This document shows positions 18,168 to 27,093 of a stretch of DNA of 64,000 nucleotides, piece by piece. Positions within the stretch are counted from its first letter, which is position 1; the number at the start of each line of letters is the position of its first letter. Under the pieces are notes generated by a model, which was not told where the DNA came from, ran no database searches, and worked only from the letters and a program-made list of their open reading frames with translations. Both the position numbers and the translations under genes were made by a program. The stretch covers positions 153,338 to 217,337 of the forward strand of contig NZ_JADIJE010000009.1 of assembly GCF_015278315.1 (NCBI RefSeq). Reading direction: 5' to 3'. Source of the stretch: Microbacterium ureisolvens (GTDB lineage Bacteria > Actinomycetota > Actinomycetes > Actinomycetales > Microbacteriaceae).

Positions 18168-19040
18168 ATGGCAGAGAGCTCCTGGTCGCTCGGTCGCGCG
18201 CTGCGCGGCATGTTCGTCAAACCCACGATCGATGAGAACACCTGGGACGACCTCGAGACGGCGCTGCTGACCGCGGACTTCGGTCCCGACATCACCGAGC
18301 GGATCGTCGACGAGCTCCGTGAGAAGGTCGAGCGCTACCGCACCACCGACCCGCGCGATCTCCAGCGCATGCTGAAGGAGACGCTCGAAGAGCACTTCGC
18401 CAAGTTCGACACCACGCTGCGACTGACCGAGCGACCGGCGGTGGTGCTGGTCGTGGGCGTGAACGGCGTCGGCAAGACCACGACGATCGGCAAGTTCGCG
18501 AAGTTCCTCCAGCGCTACGGGCGCTCCGTCGTCGTCGGCGCGGCCGACACCTTCCGCGCGGCCGCCGTCGACCAGCTCGCGACGTGGGCCGAGCGAGGCG
18601 GGGCGACGATCGTTCGGCCTCAGCAGGAGGGCCAGGATCCGGCATCCGTCGCCTTCCAGACGATCGAGTACGCCAAGCAGACGGGCACCGAGATCGTGCT
18701 CGTCGATACCGCCGGACGCCTTCATACCAAGGGCGGGCTGATGGACGAGCTGAGCAAGATCCGCCGGGTCGTCGAGAAGCAGGCGCCGATCAGCGAGGTG
18801 CTGCTCGTGCTCGATGCCACCACCGGCCAGAACGGCGTGATGCAGGCGCAGGCGTTCCTCGAGCACGCCGGCGTGACCGGCCTCGTGATCACGAAACTCG
18901 ACGGCTCGGCCAAGGGCGGGTTCGTCCTCGCGGTGCAGGAGCGCACCGGCATCCCGGTGAAGCTGCTGGGCCAGGGCGAGGGCATCGGAGACCTCACGGG
19001 CTTCACTCCGCACGTGTTCGCGGCATCGCTCGTCGACTGA
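18168..19040 (+). CDS. ftsY: Signal recognition particle receptor FtsY
   Basis: SRP receptor GTPase that docks ribosome-SRP complexes at the membrane. Only the NG domain is present (290 aa); the acidic A domain of E. coli FtsY is absent, as in many Gram-positives. G1 is VNGVGKTTTIGKFA, the G2-side motif is AADTFRAAAVDQL, G3 is DTAGR and G4 is TKLDGSAKGG. ATG 18168 follows a TAGGCT box by 6 nt. Its partner ffh is at 24745. Confidence 0.96.
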   Translation: MAESSWSLGRALRGMFVKPTIDENTWDDLETALLTADFGPDITERIVDELREKVERYRTTDPRDLQRMLKETLEEHFAKFDTTLRLTERPAVVLVVGVNGVGKTTTIGKFAKFLQRYGRSVVVGAADTFRAAAVDQLATWAERGGATIVRPQQEGQDPASVAFQTIEYAKQTGTEIVLVDTAGRLHTKGGLMDELSKIRRVVEKQAPISEVLLVLDATTGQNGVMQAQAFLEHAGVTGLVITKLDGSAKGGFVLAVQERTGIPVKLLGQGEGIGDLTGFTPHVFAASLVD

Positions 19041-19121
19041 TCCGGCCCTCGGATCGGACCGAATCCGCGCCATGCCGCGTTCGGGCTATCGCCGACGCGC
19101 TCGTTGCGCTTTCATGGGGTC

Positions 19122-19622
19122 ATGGCGATCGAGCACGACTACTTCGGACTCCTCGAATCGGGGCCTGACGGATCGATCTTCTGGTCGGAGAACGTGGAAT
19201 TGGGTGACCAGTCCGTCACGGTGGACCTCACGGCGCCCGACCAGGACGACGTCTCGGAGGCGGCCCTCGACGTGGCCGCCGCGCTCATCTCCTCGATCGA
19301 GGACATCGACCGCAGCGCGCGCAACGCCATGGTGAACGAGTTGAGCGACCGCACCAGCGAGGTGACGGAGTACATCCTGCAGCAGCAGGAGGCGCTCGGC
19401 GAGGCGCTCGAGGACGTGCTCGTCGACATCTCGGGCGACGTCCACATCGATGTCATCCGCTCGCTGCAGCTTATGAGCATGACGATCCTCGCCGACGAGC
19501 ACGGCGGGGCCGACCCGTTCGCCGTGCTCGAGTACGCGCTCGACCCCGACGCCACCGACGACGTGCTGCTGGTCAACCTCGACTCGGACGGCGGCGTGCT
19601 GTCCGTGACGAGCGCGGACTGA
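19122..19622 (+). CDS. DUF2004-like acidic protein
   Basis: 166-aa soluble, strongly acidic protein (MAIEHDYFGLLESGPDGSIF). It resembles DUF2004 proteins, whose role is unknown. There is no signal peptide or membrane segment. The C-terminal half (FAVLEYALDPDATDDVLLVN) is predicted alpha/beta. An alternative start at 19104 would add six residues. It is convergent with lipA. Confidence 0.68.
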   Translation: MAIEHDYFGLLESGPDGSIFWSENVELGDQSVTVDLTAPDQDDVSEAALDVAAALISSIEDIDRSARNAMVNELSDRTSEVTEYILQQQEALGEALEDVLVDISGDVHIDVIRSLQLMSMTILADEHGGADPFAVLEYALDPDATDDVLLVNLDSDGGVLSVTSAD

Positions 19623-19655
19623 ACCCGCGCCCGGATCGGGGCGGGATCGGCCGGA

Positions 19656-20705
19656 TCAGACCGCCTGCGCGAACCCGCGCTCGACGTGGACGTCCTCGGC
19701 GATGTGCGCGAGGTGGGCCGGGATGGTGCGGCCCTTCGAGAGCATCGACTGCGCCCACAGGCGACCGGCGCGGTAGGAGGAGCGCACGAGCGGGCCGGCC
19801 AGCACGCCGAGGAATCCGATGCGCTCCGCCTCCTCCTTGAACTCCACGAACTCCTGCGGCTTGACCCAGCGCGCGACCGGGAGGTGGCGCGGCGTTGGCC
19901 GCAGGTACTGCGTGATCGTGATGATGTCGGTGCCCGCGGCGTGCAGGTCTTCGAGCGCCTGCACGACCTCTTCGGGCTCCTCGCCCATGCCGAGGATGAG
20001 GTTCGATTTGGTGATGAGGCCCGCATCGCGCGCCTGCGTCAGGACGTCCAGCGACCGCTCGTACCGGAAGGCGGGCCGGATGCGCTTGAAGATGCGCGGC
20101 ACCGTCTCGACGTTGTGGGCGAACACCTCGGGCCGGCTGTCGAAGACCTCGCCGAGCAGCGCCGGGTCGCCGTTGAAGTCCGTCGCCAGGATCTCGACCC
20201 CGGTGTTCGGGTTCATCGCGTGGATCTGCCGCACCGTCTCGGCGTGCAGCCACGCCCCGCCGTCGGCGAGGTCGTCACGGGCGACGCCCGTCACGGTCGC
20301 GTACCGCAGGTTCATGCGCACGACGCTCTCCGCCACGCGGCGCGGCTCGTCGGTGTCGTAGTCCGCGGGCTTGCCGGTGTCGATCTGGCAGAAGTCGCAC
20401 CGCCTGGTGCACTGCGAGCCGCCGATGAGGAACGTCGCCTCGCGGTCCTCCCAGCACTCGTAGATGTTGGGGCAGCCGGCCTCCTGGCAGACGGTGTGCA
20501 GCTCTTCGGTCTTCACGAGCGAGTGCAGCGCCTGATACTCCGGCCCCATCTTCGCCCGGGTCTTGATCCACTCGGGCTTGCGTTCGATGGGCGTCTGCGC
20601 ATTGCGGACCTCCAGGCGCAGCAGCTTGCGACCGTCGGGGGCGGCAGAGGGGGCGGATGCCGCAGCCGCGGTACCCGTCGACGCGCCGGTGCCGCACGCG
20701 CTCAT
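19656..20705 (-). CDS. lipA: Lipoyl synthase
   Basis: Radical-SAM enzyme that inserts two sulfurs into octanoyl groups bound to 2-oxoacid dehydrogenases and the glycine cleavage H protein. The auxiliary cluster motif is [13 protein letters not shown], and the radical-SAM cluster motif is CTRRCDFC. The C-terminal family motif [10 protein letters not shown] is intact. The length of 349 aa includes a Gly/Ala-rich N-terminal extension. The ATG overlaps the lipB stop by 4 nt (ATGA), giving a lipBA operon. Confidence 0.96.
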   Translation of the reverse strand: MSACGTGASTGTAAAASAPSAAPDGRKLLRLEVRNAQTPIERKPEWIKTRAKMGPEYQALHSLVKTEELHTVCQEAGCPNIYECWEDREATFLIGGSQCTRRCDFCQIDTGKPADYDTDEPRRVAESVVRMNLRYATVTGVARDDLADGGAWLHAETVRQIHAMNPNTGVEILATDFNGDPALLGEVFDSRPEVFAHNVETVPRIFKRIRPAFRYERSLDVLTQARDAGLITKSNLILGMGEEPEEVVQALEDLHAAGTDIITITQYLRPTPRHLPVARWVKPQEFVEFKEEAERIGFLGVLAGPLVRSSYRAGRLWAQSMLSKGRTIPAHLAHIAEDVHVERGFAQAV

Positions 20706-21340
20706 GCCGGCACCCCCGCGAAGTCGGCCGCGAACACGCGGCTCACGGTGTCGACCACGTCAGCGGGGGCGATGTCGGCGCCGGCGATCTCGCTGAGGGT
20801 CGTGACCCCGGCGTCCGTGATCCCGCACGGGATGATGCCGCGGAAGCCTGCGAGGGAGTTGTCGCAGTTGAGGGCGAAGCCGTGCATCGTGACGCCGCGC
20901 TGCACGCGCACCCCGATGGCGGCCACCTTGTCCTCGCCGAGTGGGCGGCGCACCCAGACGCCGCTGCGGCCCTCGACGCGGTATCCGTCCACGTCGAACT
21001 CGCCGAGCGCCTCGATCAGCAGCTGTTCCAGCCGGCGCACATGCGCGACGACGTCGACCGGCTCGGCCAGCCGGACGATCGGGTAGCCGACGAGCTGTCC
21101 GGGCCCGTGCCAGGTGATCTTGCCGCCGCGGTCCACGTCGACGACGGGCGTGCCGTCGGTCGGGCGCTCATGGCGGGCCGTGCGCGCACCCGCCGTGTAA
21201 ACCGGCTCGTGCTCCAGCAGGAGGAGCGTGTCCGGACGCGTTCCCGCGACCACCTCCGCGTGCACCTCGCGCTGGAGACCCCAGCCGTCGAGGTACGGGA
21301 CGTAGTCGGGGGAGAGGCCGACGGTCTGGATGTCGAGCAT
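20702..21340 (-). CDS. lipB: Octanoyl-[ACP]:protein octanoyltransferase
   Basis: Transfers octanoate from acyl carrier protein to lipoyl domains, the step before LipA. Family motifs are [17 protein letters not shown], the lysine-containing [18 protein letters not shown] and the active-site cysteine in IIPCGI. ATG 21340 is chosen because AAGGAG lies 7 nt upstream and MLDIQTVGL is the usual start. The product is 212 aa. Regulation is discussed under the operator at 21363-21383. Confidence 0.95.
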   Translation of the reverse strand: MLDIQTVGLSPDYVPYLDGWGLQREVHAEVVAGTRPDTLLLLEHEPVYTAGARTARHERPTDGTPVVDVDRGGKITWHGPGQLVGYPIVRLAEPVDVVAHVRRLEQLLIEALGEFDVDGYRVEGRSGVWVRRPLGEDKVAAIGVRVQRGVTMHGFALNCDNSLAGFRGIIPCGITDAGVTTLSEIAGADIAPADVVDTVSRVFAADFAGVPA

Positions 21341-21362
21341 CGTGCTCCTTCGCTTGTGGCGA

Positions 21363-21383
21363 TTGCTGGATCGCGTCCAACAA
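21363..21383. promoter_or_regulatory. Inverted-repeat operator candidate between lipB and the TetR gene
   Basis: TTGCTGGA-5 nt-TCCAACAA, an inverted repeat with one mismatch and typical of TetR-family operators in size. It overlaps the -10 region and start site of the lipBA promoter. The adjacent TetR-VOC gene is the obvious candidate binder. Confidence 0.5.
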
Positions 21384-21406
21384 TACATCCGCAGGCGGGC
21401 TGTCAA
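21380..21406 (-). promoter_or_regulatory. Candidate lipBA promoter
   Basis: On the minus strand: perfect -35 TTGACA (21406-21401), 15-nt spacer, TATTGT (21385-21380). The spacer is shorter than ideal. Confidence 0.5.
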
Positions 21407-21458
21407 GCCGTGCGGGGTCCGCCGTCAGGGAATCCGCGCGTCGCCGCGCGGCGACCCC

Positions 21459-21464
21459 TAGGGT
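21459..21464 (+). promoter_or_regulatory. -10 box of the TetR-VOC gene, probably leaderless
   Basis: TAGGGT ends 7 nt before ATG 21472. Confidence 0.5.
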
Positions 21465-21471
21465 GGGCTTC

Positions 21472-22467
21472 ATGTCCACGGAGTCGCGCGCGGGAAGGCC
21501 GAAGGCGTCCTCCCGCGAGACGATCGCCGAGGCGGCGTGCGAGCTGTTCCTCGAGCAGGGCTACGAACAGACCTCCATCGTCGACATCTCGCGGCGCGCG
21601 GGCGTCAGCCGCTCCAGCTTCTTCAACTACTTCTCCTCGAAGTCCGACGTGCTCTGGGCCGGCCTCGACGAGCGGCTCGGCGTCCTGGAGGCGCGCCTCG
21701 CCGAGGATGAGGGGACGGATGCCGCAGCCGCCGTCCGCAGCGCGACGCTGGCGATCGCCGACTCGTTCGTCCCCGACAGCCTCGCCCTCGGGATCGTCAA
21801 CGTGATCGCGATGGGCCTCGAGGCGGAGTACGAGCGCGACGCCGCGCTGCGCCGTGCCCGCGTCGCCCGAGCCGTGTCGACGCGTCTGGTCCGCGCCGGC
21901 GCCGACCGTGTGCGCGCCGATGTCGCCGGCGCGGCGTGGGGCGGTGCGGTCCTCGCCGCCATCGAGGCCTGGGCTCACGATGGCGCGGGGCGCACGTCGC
22001 TCGTCCGCTTCCTCTCGCTCGCCGCCGACGCGGCTGCGCCGGTGTCGTCGCCGGTGCCGGTGGGAGAGGTCGCCCAGCTTCGCGTGGTCGTGCAGGCCGC
22101 GGCGTTCGAGCAGACGCTCGCGTTCTACCGCGACGTGGTCGGGATGCCGCAGGCCGAGGCCTACGAGGCCGAAGGCGGCGCGCGCGTGGCCATCCTGGCC
22201 GCGGGGCGTGCGACGCTCGAGATCGCCAACCCTGCCCAGGTCGAGTTCATCGACCGGGTCGAGACCGACGGCGACGCCCCGAGCGACCGCATCCGTCTGG
22301 CGCTCGAGGTGGCCGACACCGACGCCGCCGTCACCCGGCTGGATCACGGCGGCGCCGAGGTCGAGGCATCCGCCCGCGTCACGCCGTGGAACTCGCGGAA
22401 CGCGCGCCTGCGCGGCCCCGCCGGTCTGCAGCTCACGCTCTTCCAGGAGCTCCGCACCGCGGAGTGA
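21472..22467 (+). CDS. TetR-family regulator fused to a VOC (glyoxalase-like) domain
   Basis: 331-aa fusion. Residues 1-60 form a TetR DNA-binding domain (SRETIAEAACELFLEQGYEQ, helix-turn-helix ISRRAGVSRSSFFNYFSSK). Residues ~60-185 are a helical ligand/dimer domain. From about 198 a vicinal-oxygen-chelate domain follows (VAQLRVVVQAAAFEQTLAFY, then YRDVVGMPQAEAY, then LRGPAGLQLTLFQEL), which may bind a small molecule. ATG 21472 is preferred over GTG 21463 because a TAGGGT box would overlap the latter. The gene is divergent from lipB, with an operator-like repeat between them. Ligand unknown. Confidence 0.85.
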   Translation: MSTESRAGRPKASSRETIAEAACELFLEQGYEQTSIVDISRRAGVSRSSFFNYFSSKSDVLWAGLDERLGVLEARLAEDEGTDAAAAVRSATLAIADSFVPDSLALGIVNVIAMGLEAEYERDAALRRARVARAVSTRLVRAGADRVRADVAGAAWGGAVLAAIEAWAHDGAGRTSLVRFLSLAADAAAPVSSPVPVGEVAQLRVVVQAAAFEQTLAFYRDVVGMPQAEAYEAEGGARVAILAAGRATLEIANPAQVEFIDRVETDGDAPSDRIRLALEVADTDAAVTRLDHGGAEVEASARVTPWNSRNARLRGPAGLQLTLFQELRTAE

Positions 22468-22595
22468 GCCCGAACGGGCGGAGTCGGCGCGGCCTCGTGC
22501 GCACACCGTGACACGTCGTTCCGCCCGGTCCTCTGGCAGCCGCCTCCGAGACGGTGCACGATGGTCCCCAGACCACATCGTCGTGGGAGGTCACC

Positions 22596-24686
22596 GTGGA
22601 AGCGGCATCCGAGCTCGCCAGACATTGCTCCGTCGCTCTCATCGGCGCGACGGGATCGGGCAAGACGATGCTGGCGGAGGCGCTGCTGCACCGCGCAGGT
22701 GCGGTTTCCCGGCGAGGCTCGATCGAGCAGGGCACGACCGTGTGCGATCACGAACCCGAGGAGATCGCGCGCCACGCGACGCTCGGCCTGACGCCGGCCT
22801 GGCTCCCGTGGCGCCTGGACGACGCGGACTACGGCATCACGCTGATGGACACGCCTGGGCACCCTGACTTCGTGGGCGCCCTGGACGCGGCTCTCGCGGT
22901 GGCCGATGTGGCGGTGCTCGTCGTGAGCGCCATCGACGGCGTGACGGCCGGCGCCCGCGCCGCGTGGTCCGCTGCCGAGTCCGCCGGCGTCCCGCGGGTC
23001 GTCGTCGTGACACAGGAGGATCGTGCGCGTGCCTCGTTCCGGGCTGTGCTCGATCAGCTGCGCGGCGAGTTCGGCGACCGCGTCTGGGCGCTCGAACTGC
23101 CGCTCGGAGAGGCGCAGTCCTTCCAGGGAGTCGCCGACGTGCTGACCGAGCGGGCCGTTCTCTACGACGCCGACGGAAGTCACCATGAGGCGCCGCTGCC
23201 CGCCGACCTCGTGGAGGAGGAGCACCACCTGCACCAGGAGGTCACTGAGGAGATCGTTTCGCGGGACGACGAGCAGCTCGAGGCGTACCTGGAGGGACAC
23301 GAGCCGCCGGCAGCCGAACTGGGGCGCACACTGGCCCGCACCGTCGCCGCGGGCGACGGCATCCCCGTCGTCGTGTGCTCTTCCACGACCGGCACCGGCA
23401 TCGACCGGGTCCTCGATCTCGTGTGCGAGCTCGCGCCCGCCGTGGCCGGCCGTGACAGCCGGATCGTGCTGGGAGTGGACGAGCAAGGCGCAGGAGGCAG
23501 CGAGCACGAGGTGGCCACCGATCCGTCGGGCGACAAGCTCGTCCACGTGTTCCGCACCGTGGCCGACCCGTTCGTGGGCCAGATCGCGATGCTGAAGATC
23601 CTCTCCGGGGTCCTGCGTCCCGGCGATCGCCTGCGCAACGCGACCACCGGTGTCGAAGAGCGGATGCCGGCACTGTTCCGGCTGCGTGGAGCCGAGCATC
23701 TGCCGGTGGACGCCCTGCGTGCGGGCGAGATCGGCGCGGTCGCCAAGCTCGCCGGCACTCCTTCGGGCTCGCTCCTGTGGAGTCGGGCGCAGACGAACGC
23801 TCGTCCCGCGCGGCTCCCGTCCCGACCACCCGTCTTCGCCATGAGCCTGCGGCCGGTGTCGCAGTCCGACGACACGAAGCTGACCACCGCGCTCGGCCGC
23901 CTCCTCGCAGAGGACCCGACGCTCGTCCTGGATCGCTCGGGCCCGGACACGATTCTGCGCGGCCTCGGCGACACGCACATCGCGGTCGCCGTCGAGAGGC
24001 TCGCTCGGGTGCTCGGCGTGCACGTCACGACGGGGCCCGCGCCGGTCGCATACCGCGAGACCATCGCGCACGGCGCGGCGGCCGAGGGGAAGCTCAAGAA
24101 GCAGTCGGGCGGACACGGGCAGTTCGCCGTCGTCATGCTGCGGGTCGCTCCGCTTCCGCCCGGCGGCGGCTTCGAGTTCGTCGACTCCGTCGTCGGCGGC
24201 GCCGTACCCCGCTCGTACATCCCGGCCGTCGAGAAGGGCGTGCGCGACGCCCTCGCCGCCGGGGGCACGCTCGGGCATCCCGTCGTCGACGTCCGCGTCG
24301 AGCTCTTCGACGGCAAGTCGCACTCCGTCGACTCGTCGGAGATGGCGTTCCGCACCGCAGCGGCGATGGGGGTCAAGACGGCGCTCGCGCAGGCCGGCGC
24401 GGTGCTGCTCGAACCGGTCTCCACCGCCGTGGTGACCGTGCCGGCTGCAGGGCAGGGGCTGGTGCTCACGGACCTGTCCGGAAGGCGCGGCCGGGTGGTC
24501 GGTACGGAGACGGACGCCGACGGACGCACCCGCGTCATCGCGACCGTGCCTGACGCGGAGCTGGCCCGGTACGTGCTCGATCTGCGCGCGCTCACCGGCG
24601 GTCAGGCGGAGCTGACGCTCACGCCCGCCGGCTACGAGCGGGCGCCCGAGGGGCACGAGCGCACGTCCGAGGGCTCCCGGGGGTGA
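22596..24686 (+). CDS. Elongation factor G-like GTPase (EF-G2 type)
   Basis: 696-aa translational GTPase paralogous to EF-G, as found in mycobacteria (FusA2). G1 is ATGSGKT, G3 is MDTPGHPDF, domain II is FVGQIAMLKILSGVLRPGDR, and domain IV is present (SGGHGQFAVVMLRVAPLPPG ... RSYIPAVEKGV). The G4 motif that should read NKxD is TQED in VVVVTQEDRARA, so nucleotide specificity may be altered. GTG 22596 is chosen because GGGAGGT lies 5 nt before it. True EF-G should be encoded elsewhere; this copy's role is uncertain. Confidence 0.85.
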   Translation: MEAASELARHCSVALIGATGSGKTMLAEALLHRAGAVSRRGSIEQGTTVCDHEPEEIARHATLGLTPAWLPWRLDDADYGITLMDTPGHPDFVGALDAALAVADVAVLVVSAIDGVTAGARAAWSAAESAGVPRVVVVTQEDRARASFRAVLDQLRGEFGDRVWALELPLGEAQSFQGVADVLTERAVLYDADGSHHEAPLPADLVEEEHHLHQEVTEEIVSRDDEQLEAYLEGHEPPAAELGRTLARTVAAGDGIPVVVCSSTTGTGIDRVLDLVCELAPAVAGRDSRIVLGVDEQGAGGSEHEVATDPSGDKLVHVFRTVADPFVGQIAMLKILSGVLRPGDRLRNATTGVEERMPALFRLRGAEHLPVDALRAGEIGAVAKLAGTPSGSLLWSRAQTNARPARLPSRPPVFAMSLRPVSQSDDTKLTTALGRLLAEDPTLVLDRSGPDTILRGLGDTHIAVAVERLARVLGVHVTTGPAPVAYRETIAHGAAAEGKLKKQSGGHGQFAVVMLRVAPLPPGGGFEFVDSVVGGAVPRSYIPAVEKGVRDALAAGGTLGHPVVDVRVELFDGKSHSVDSSEMAFRTAAAMGVKTALAQAGAVLLEPVSTAVVTVPAAGQGLVLTDLSGRRGRVVGTETDADGRTRVIATVPDAELARYVLDLRALTGGQAELTLTPAGYERAPEGHERTSEGSRG

Positions 24687-24729
24687 CATCGAGGCGACGG
24701 TGCACGGCGAAGCACGCGGCTCGCTCCCG

Positions 24730-24735
24730 TAGAAT
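24730..24735 (+). promoter_or_regulatory. -10 box of ffh, probably leaderless
   Basis: TAGAAT ends 9 nt before the ffh ATG. Confidence 0.5.
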
Positions 24736-24744
24736 CGGGGCATC

Positions 24745-26313
24745 ATGGCGACTTTCGGCACCCTCTCCGACCGGCTCACCGAGACCTTCCGCAACCTCCG
24801 CACCAAGGGCAAGCTCACGCCCGCGGACGTCGACGGCACGGTCCGCGAGATCCGGCGCGCGCTGCTCGACGCCGACGTGGCGCTGCCCGTCGTCAAGGAG
24901 TTCACCGCCAAGGTGCGCGAGCGCGCGCTCGGCGACGAGGTCAACCGAGCGCTGAACCCGGCGCAGCAGGTGGTGCAGATCGTCAACGAGGAACTCGTCG
25001 CGATCCTCGGCGGCGAGCAGCGCCGCCTGCAGTTCGCGAAGAACCCCCCGACGGTGATCATGCTCGCCGGTCTCCAGGGCTCGGGCAAGACGACGTTCGC
25101 CGGCAAGCTCGCCCGTCAGCTCGAGAAGGACGGGCACACGCCCCTCCTCATCGCGGCCGACCTCCAGCGCCCGAACGCCGTCAACCAGCTGCAGGTCGTC
25201 GCGCAGCGTGCCGGCGCCGCGATCTACGCGCCAGAGCCCGGCAACGGCGTCGGCGACCCGGTCAAGGTCGCCAAGGACGGCGTCGAGGTCGCCCGCCGCC
25301 AGCAGCACGATGTCGTCATCATCGACACGGCCGGCCGTCTCGGCGTCGATGCCGAGCTGATGAAGCAGGCCGCCGACATCCGCAAGGCGACCGATCCCGA
25401 CGAGGTGCTGTTCGTCATCGACGCGATGATCGGACAGGACGCCGTCAACACGGCGAAGGCTTTCCAGGACGGTGTCGACTTCACCGGCGTCGTGCTCTCC
25501 AAGCTCGACGGCGACGCCCGCGGTGGCGCCGCACTCTCGGTGGCGTCGGTGACCGGACGCCCCATCATCTTCGCGTCGACCGGTGAAGGCCTCGAAGACC
25601 TCGAGGCGTTCCACCCCGACCGCATGGCGTCGCGCATCCTCGACCTCGGCGACATCCTCACCCTCATCGAGCAGGCCCAGCAGGCCTTCGACGAGGCCGA
25701 GGCGCTCAAGGTCGCCGAGAAGCTGGCGACCGAGCAGTTCACGCTCGAGGACTTCCTCGAGCAGATGCAGCAGATGCGCAAGATGGGCTCGATGAAGAAG
25801 ATGCTCGGGATGCTCCCGGGCATGGGCTCGATGAAACAGCAGCTCGAGGACTTCGACGAGCGTGAGATCGACCGCACCGAGGCCATCATCCGTTCGATGA
25901 CGCCTGCCGAGCGCCGCAACACCAAGCTGCTCAACGGCTCCCGTCGCCTGCGCATCGCCCGAGGCTCGGGCATGACGGTCACCGACGTCAACCAGCTCGT
26001 GCAGCGCTTCGATCAGGCCGCCAAGATGATGAAGACCGTCGCCCGTGGCGGCGTGCCGAACATCCCCGGCATGGGCCCGGTTCCCGGCGCCGGGCGCCCG
26101 GGTGCCTCGTCGAAGCGCGGCAAGCAGCAGAAGGCGAAGGGCTCTCGTTCGGGCAACCCCGCCAAGCGCGCAGCCGAGAACGCCGGCATCGCCGCACAGG
26201 CCGCCGAGGCTCCGACCGGATCGGGCTTCGGTCTGGGCGCCGGCGCCGGAGCAAAGGGCATGCCCAGCGAGGCCGACCTCGCCGAGCTGCAGAAGATGCT
26301 CGGACGCGGCTGA
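24745..26313 (+). CDS. ffh: Signal recognition particle protein Ffh (SRP54)
   Basis: GTPase that binds signal sequences and 4.5S RNA and targets membrane proteins to FtsY. The N domain is followed by G1 GLQGSGKTTFAGKLA, G3 DTAGR and G4 SKLDGDARGG. The methionine-rich M domain contains FLEQMQQMRKMGSMKKMLGM and the RNA-binding SMTPAERR. The C-terminal ~80 residues are a basic then Gly/Ala-rich tail. The length of 522 aa is normal for Actinobacteria. It ends 12 nt before a hairpin terminator. Confidence 0.97.
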   Translation: MATFGTLSDRLTETFRNLRTKGKLTPADVDGTVREIRRALLDADVALPVVKEFTAKVRERALGDEVNRALNPAQQVVQIVNEELVAILGGEQRRLQFAKNPPTVIMLAGLQGSGKTTFAGKLARQLEKDGHTPLLIAADLQRPNAVNQLQVVAQRAGAAIYAPEPGNGVGDPVKVAKDGVEVARRQQHDVVIIDTAGRLGVDAELMKQAADIRKATDPDEVLFVIDAMIGQDAVNTAKAFQDGVDFTGVVLSKLDGDARGGAALSVASVTGRPIIFASTGEGLEDLEAFHPDRMASRILDLGDILTLIEQAQQAFDEAEALKVAEKLATEQFTLEDFLEQMQQMRKMGSMKKMLGMLPGMGSMKQQLEDFDEREIDRTEAIIRSMTPAERRNTKLLNGSRRLRIARGSGMTVTDVNQLVQRFDQAAKMMKTVARGGVPNIPGMGPVPGAGRPGASSKRGKQQKAKGSRSGNPAKRAAENAGIAAQAAEAPTGSGFGLGAGAGAKGMPSEADLAELQKMLGRG

Positions 26314-26325
26314 CGCCGGGCCGCA

Positions 26326-26345
26326 CCCCGGTCGGCTGACCGGGG
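26326..26345 (+). terminator. ffh terminator hairpin
   Basis: Perfect 8-bp stem (CCCCGGTC / GACCGGGG) with GGCT loop, 12 nt after the ffh stop. The decayed minus-strand gene beyond it loses similarity exactly here. Confidence 0.7.
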
Positions 26346-26346
26346 C

Positions 26347-26721
26347 GGGGCCGTTCGCCCAGTGCAGCCGTACCCCTGCCACGCGGTTGCGGGACCCCGT
26401 GGACTGAACTGCGACGTGCACCTCGCTGTGGTTGGGCGTCCACAGTCCGAGCAGTCCTGCCGCGCTGAGGCACGTCACGCGGCCGCCGGCCAGCGCGGCC
26501 GCTGCACGGCGTGGATCCGCATCCGGACGGACCAGCCACGACCGGCGGACCCGTCGGACTGCGGACCGCGCGACGGCGTCCGCGATCTGCCGCTGCGTGA
26601 AGCCCGCCGCCAGGATCAGAGAGCTGTGAGCGACGCCCTGGCGTGCATCGAGCCACGCATCGAGGCGTGGAAGAGAAGAGCGCAGAATGATCTGTTCGTG
26701 TCTCACACGCCCCACCTTCAC
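26347..26721 (-). pseudogene. Truncated AbiEi-type antitoxin-domain protein
   Basis: The N-terminal ~125 residues of a protein resembling actinobacterial AbiEi-domain/DUF559 proteins: LILAAGFTQRQIADAVARSA forms the helix-turn-helix part, then VTCLSAAGLLGLWTPNHSEV and RVAGVRLHWANGPAP. Full-length relatives usually continue for another ~150 residues with a Vsr-like nuclease domain. Here the frame runs straight into the ffh terminator and then antisense to ffh. The start would be GTG 26721. It is interpreted as a 3'-deleted remnant. Function, if any, is unknown. Confidence 0.65.
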
Positions 26722-26807
26722 GGGCGCCGCGAGGCTGAATCCTGTCGGGTCGCGAGAGAGGGGACAGCTCGCCTTCGACAGTCATTGGGGAGGAGCCGGC
26801 ACCGCTT

Positions 26808-26870
26808 CAGGTGAGATCGCGCCGGTAGGAGAATCGGCGCGATGACGTCCTGCGCCGGTGACATCACCTG
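26808..26870. repeat. 63-bp palindromic repeat, copy 1
   Basis: Begins CAGGTGA and ends TCACCTG, with an internal GGTAGGA...TCCTGCGC pair. It aligns without gaps to copy 2 at 27013-27075. It is intergenic, 138 bp upstream of the other copy. Confidence 0.75.
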
Positions 26871-26949
26871 ATCCCGTGACGGGGCCCGCACGACCCGCAG
26901 GCGAATGGGCGGGCCGCGCATGCGTGGGGACGAATCCGTCGAGCGTGAA

Positions 26950-26974
26950 CGGATGCCGCGGCCCGCGGCATCCG
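26950..26974. repeat. Interrupted palindrome between the two 63-bp repeats
   Basis: CGGATGCCGCGG-C-CCGCGGCATCCG, a 12-bp perfect inverted repeat with a 1-nt centre. It may form a hairpin or cruciform. The 26722-27093 intergenic stretch contains no other feature I can support beyond this and the two repeats. Confidence 0.6.
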
Positions 26975-27012
26975 CTCTCCTCGACCTGGACGGTATGCAA
27001 CTGCGTCGTGTT

Positions 27013-27075
27013 CAGGTGATCCCACCGGGGTAGGAGGATCGGCGCGGAATCGTCCTGCGCTCGTGAGATCACCTG
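27013..27075. repeat. 63-bp palindromic repeat, copy 2
   Basis: Same length and ends as copy 1 (CAGGTGAT ... ATCACCTG), with the shared core GTAGGAGGATCGGCGCG and GTCCTGCGC. It lies 18 bp from the 3' end of the YbdK-like gene. Confidence 0.75.
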
Positions 27076-27093
27076 AGGCGGTGGCGCCGGCGG

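Noticed and set aside
24619..26346. Continuation of the AbiEi-like minus-strand frame across ffh
   Set aside because: The frame stays open by composition, but the protein-like part ends at the ffh terminator; the rest is antisense to ffh.
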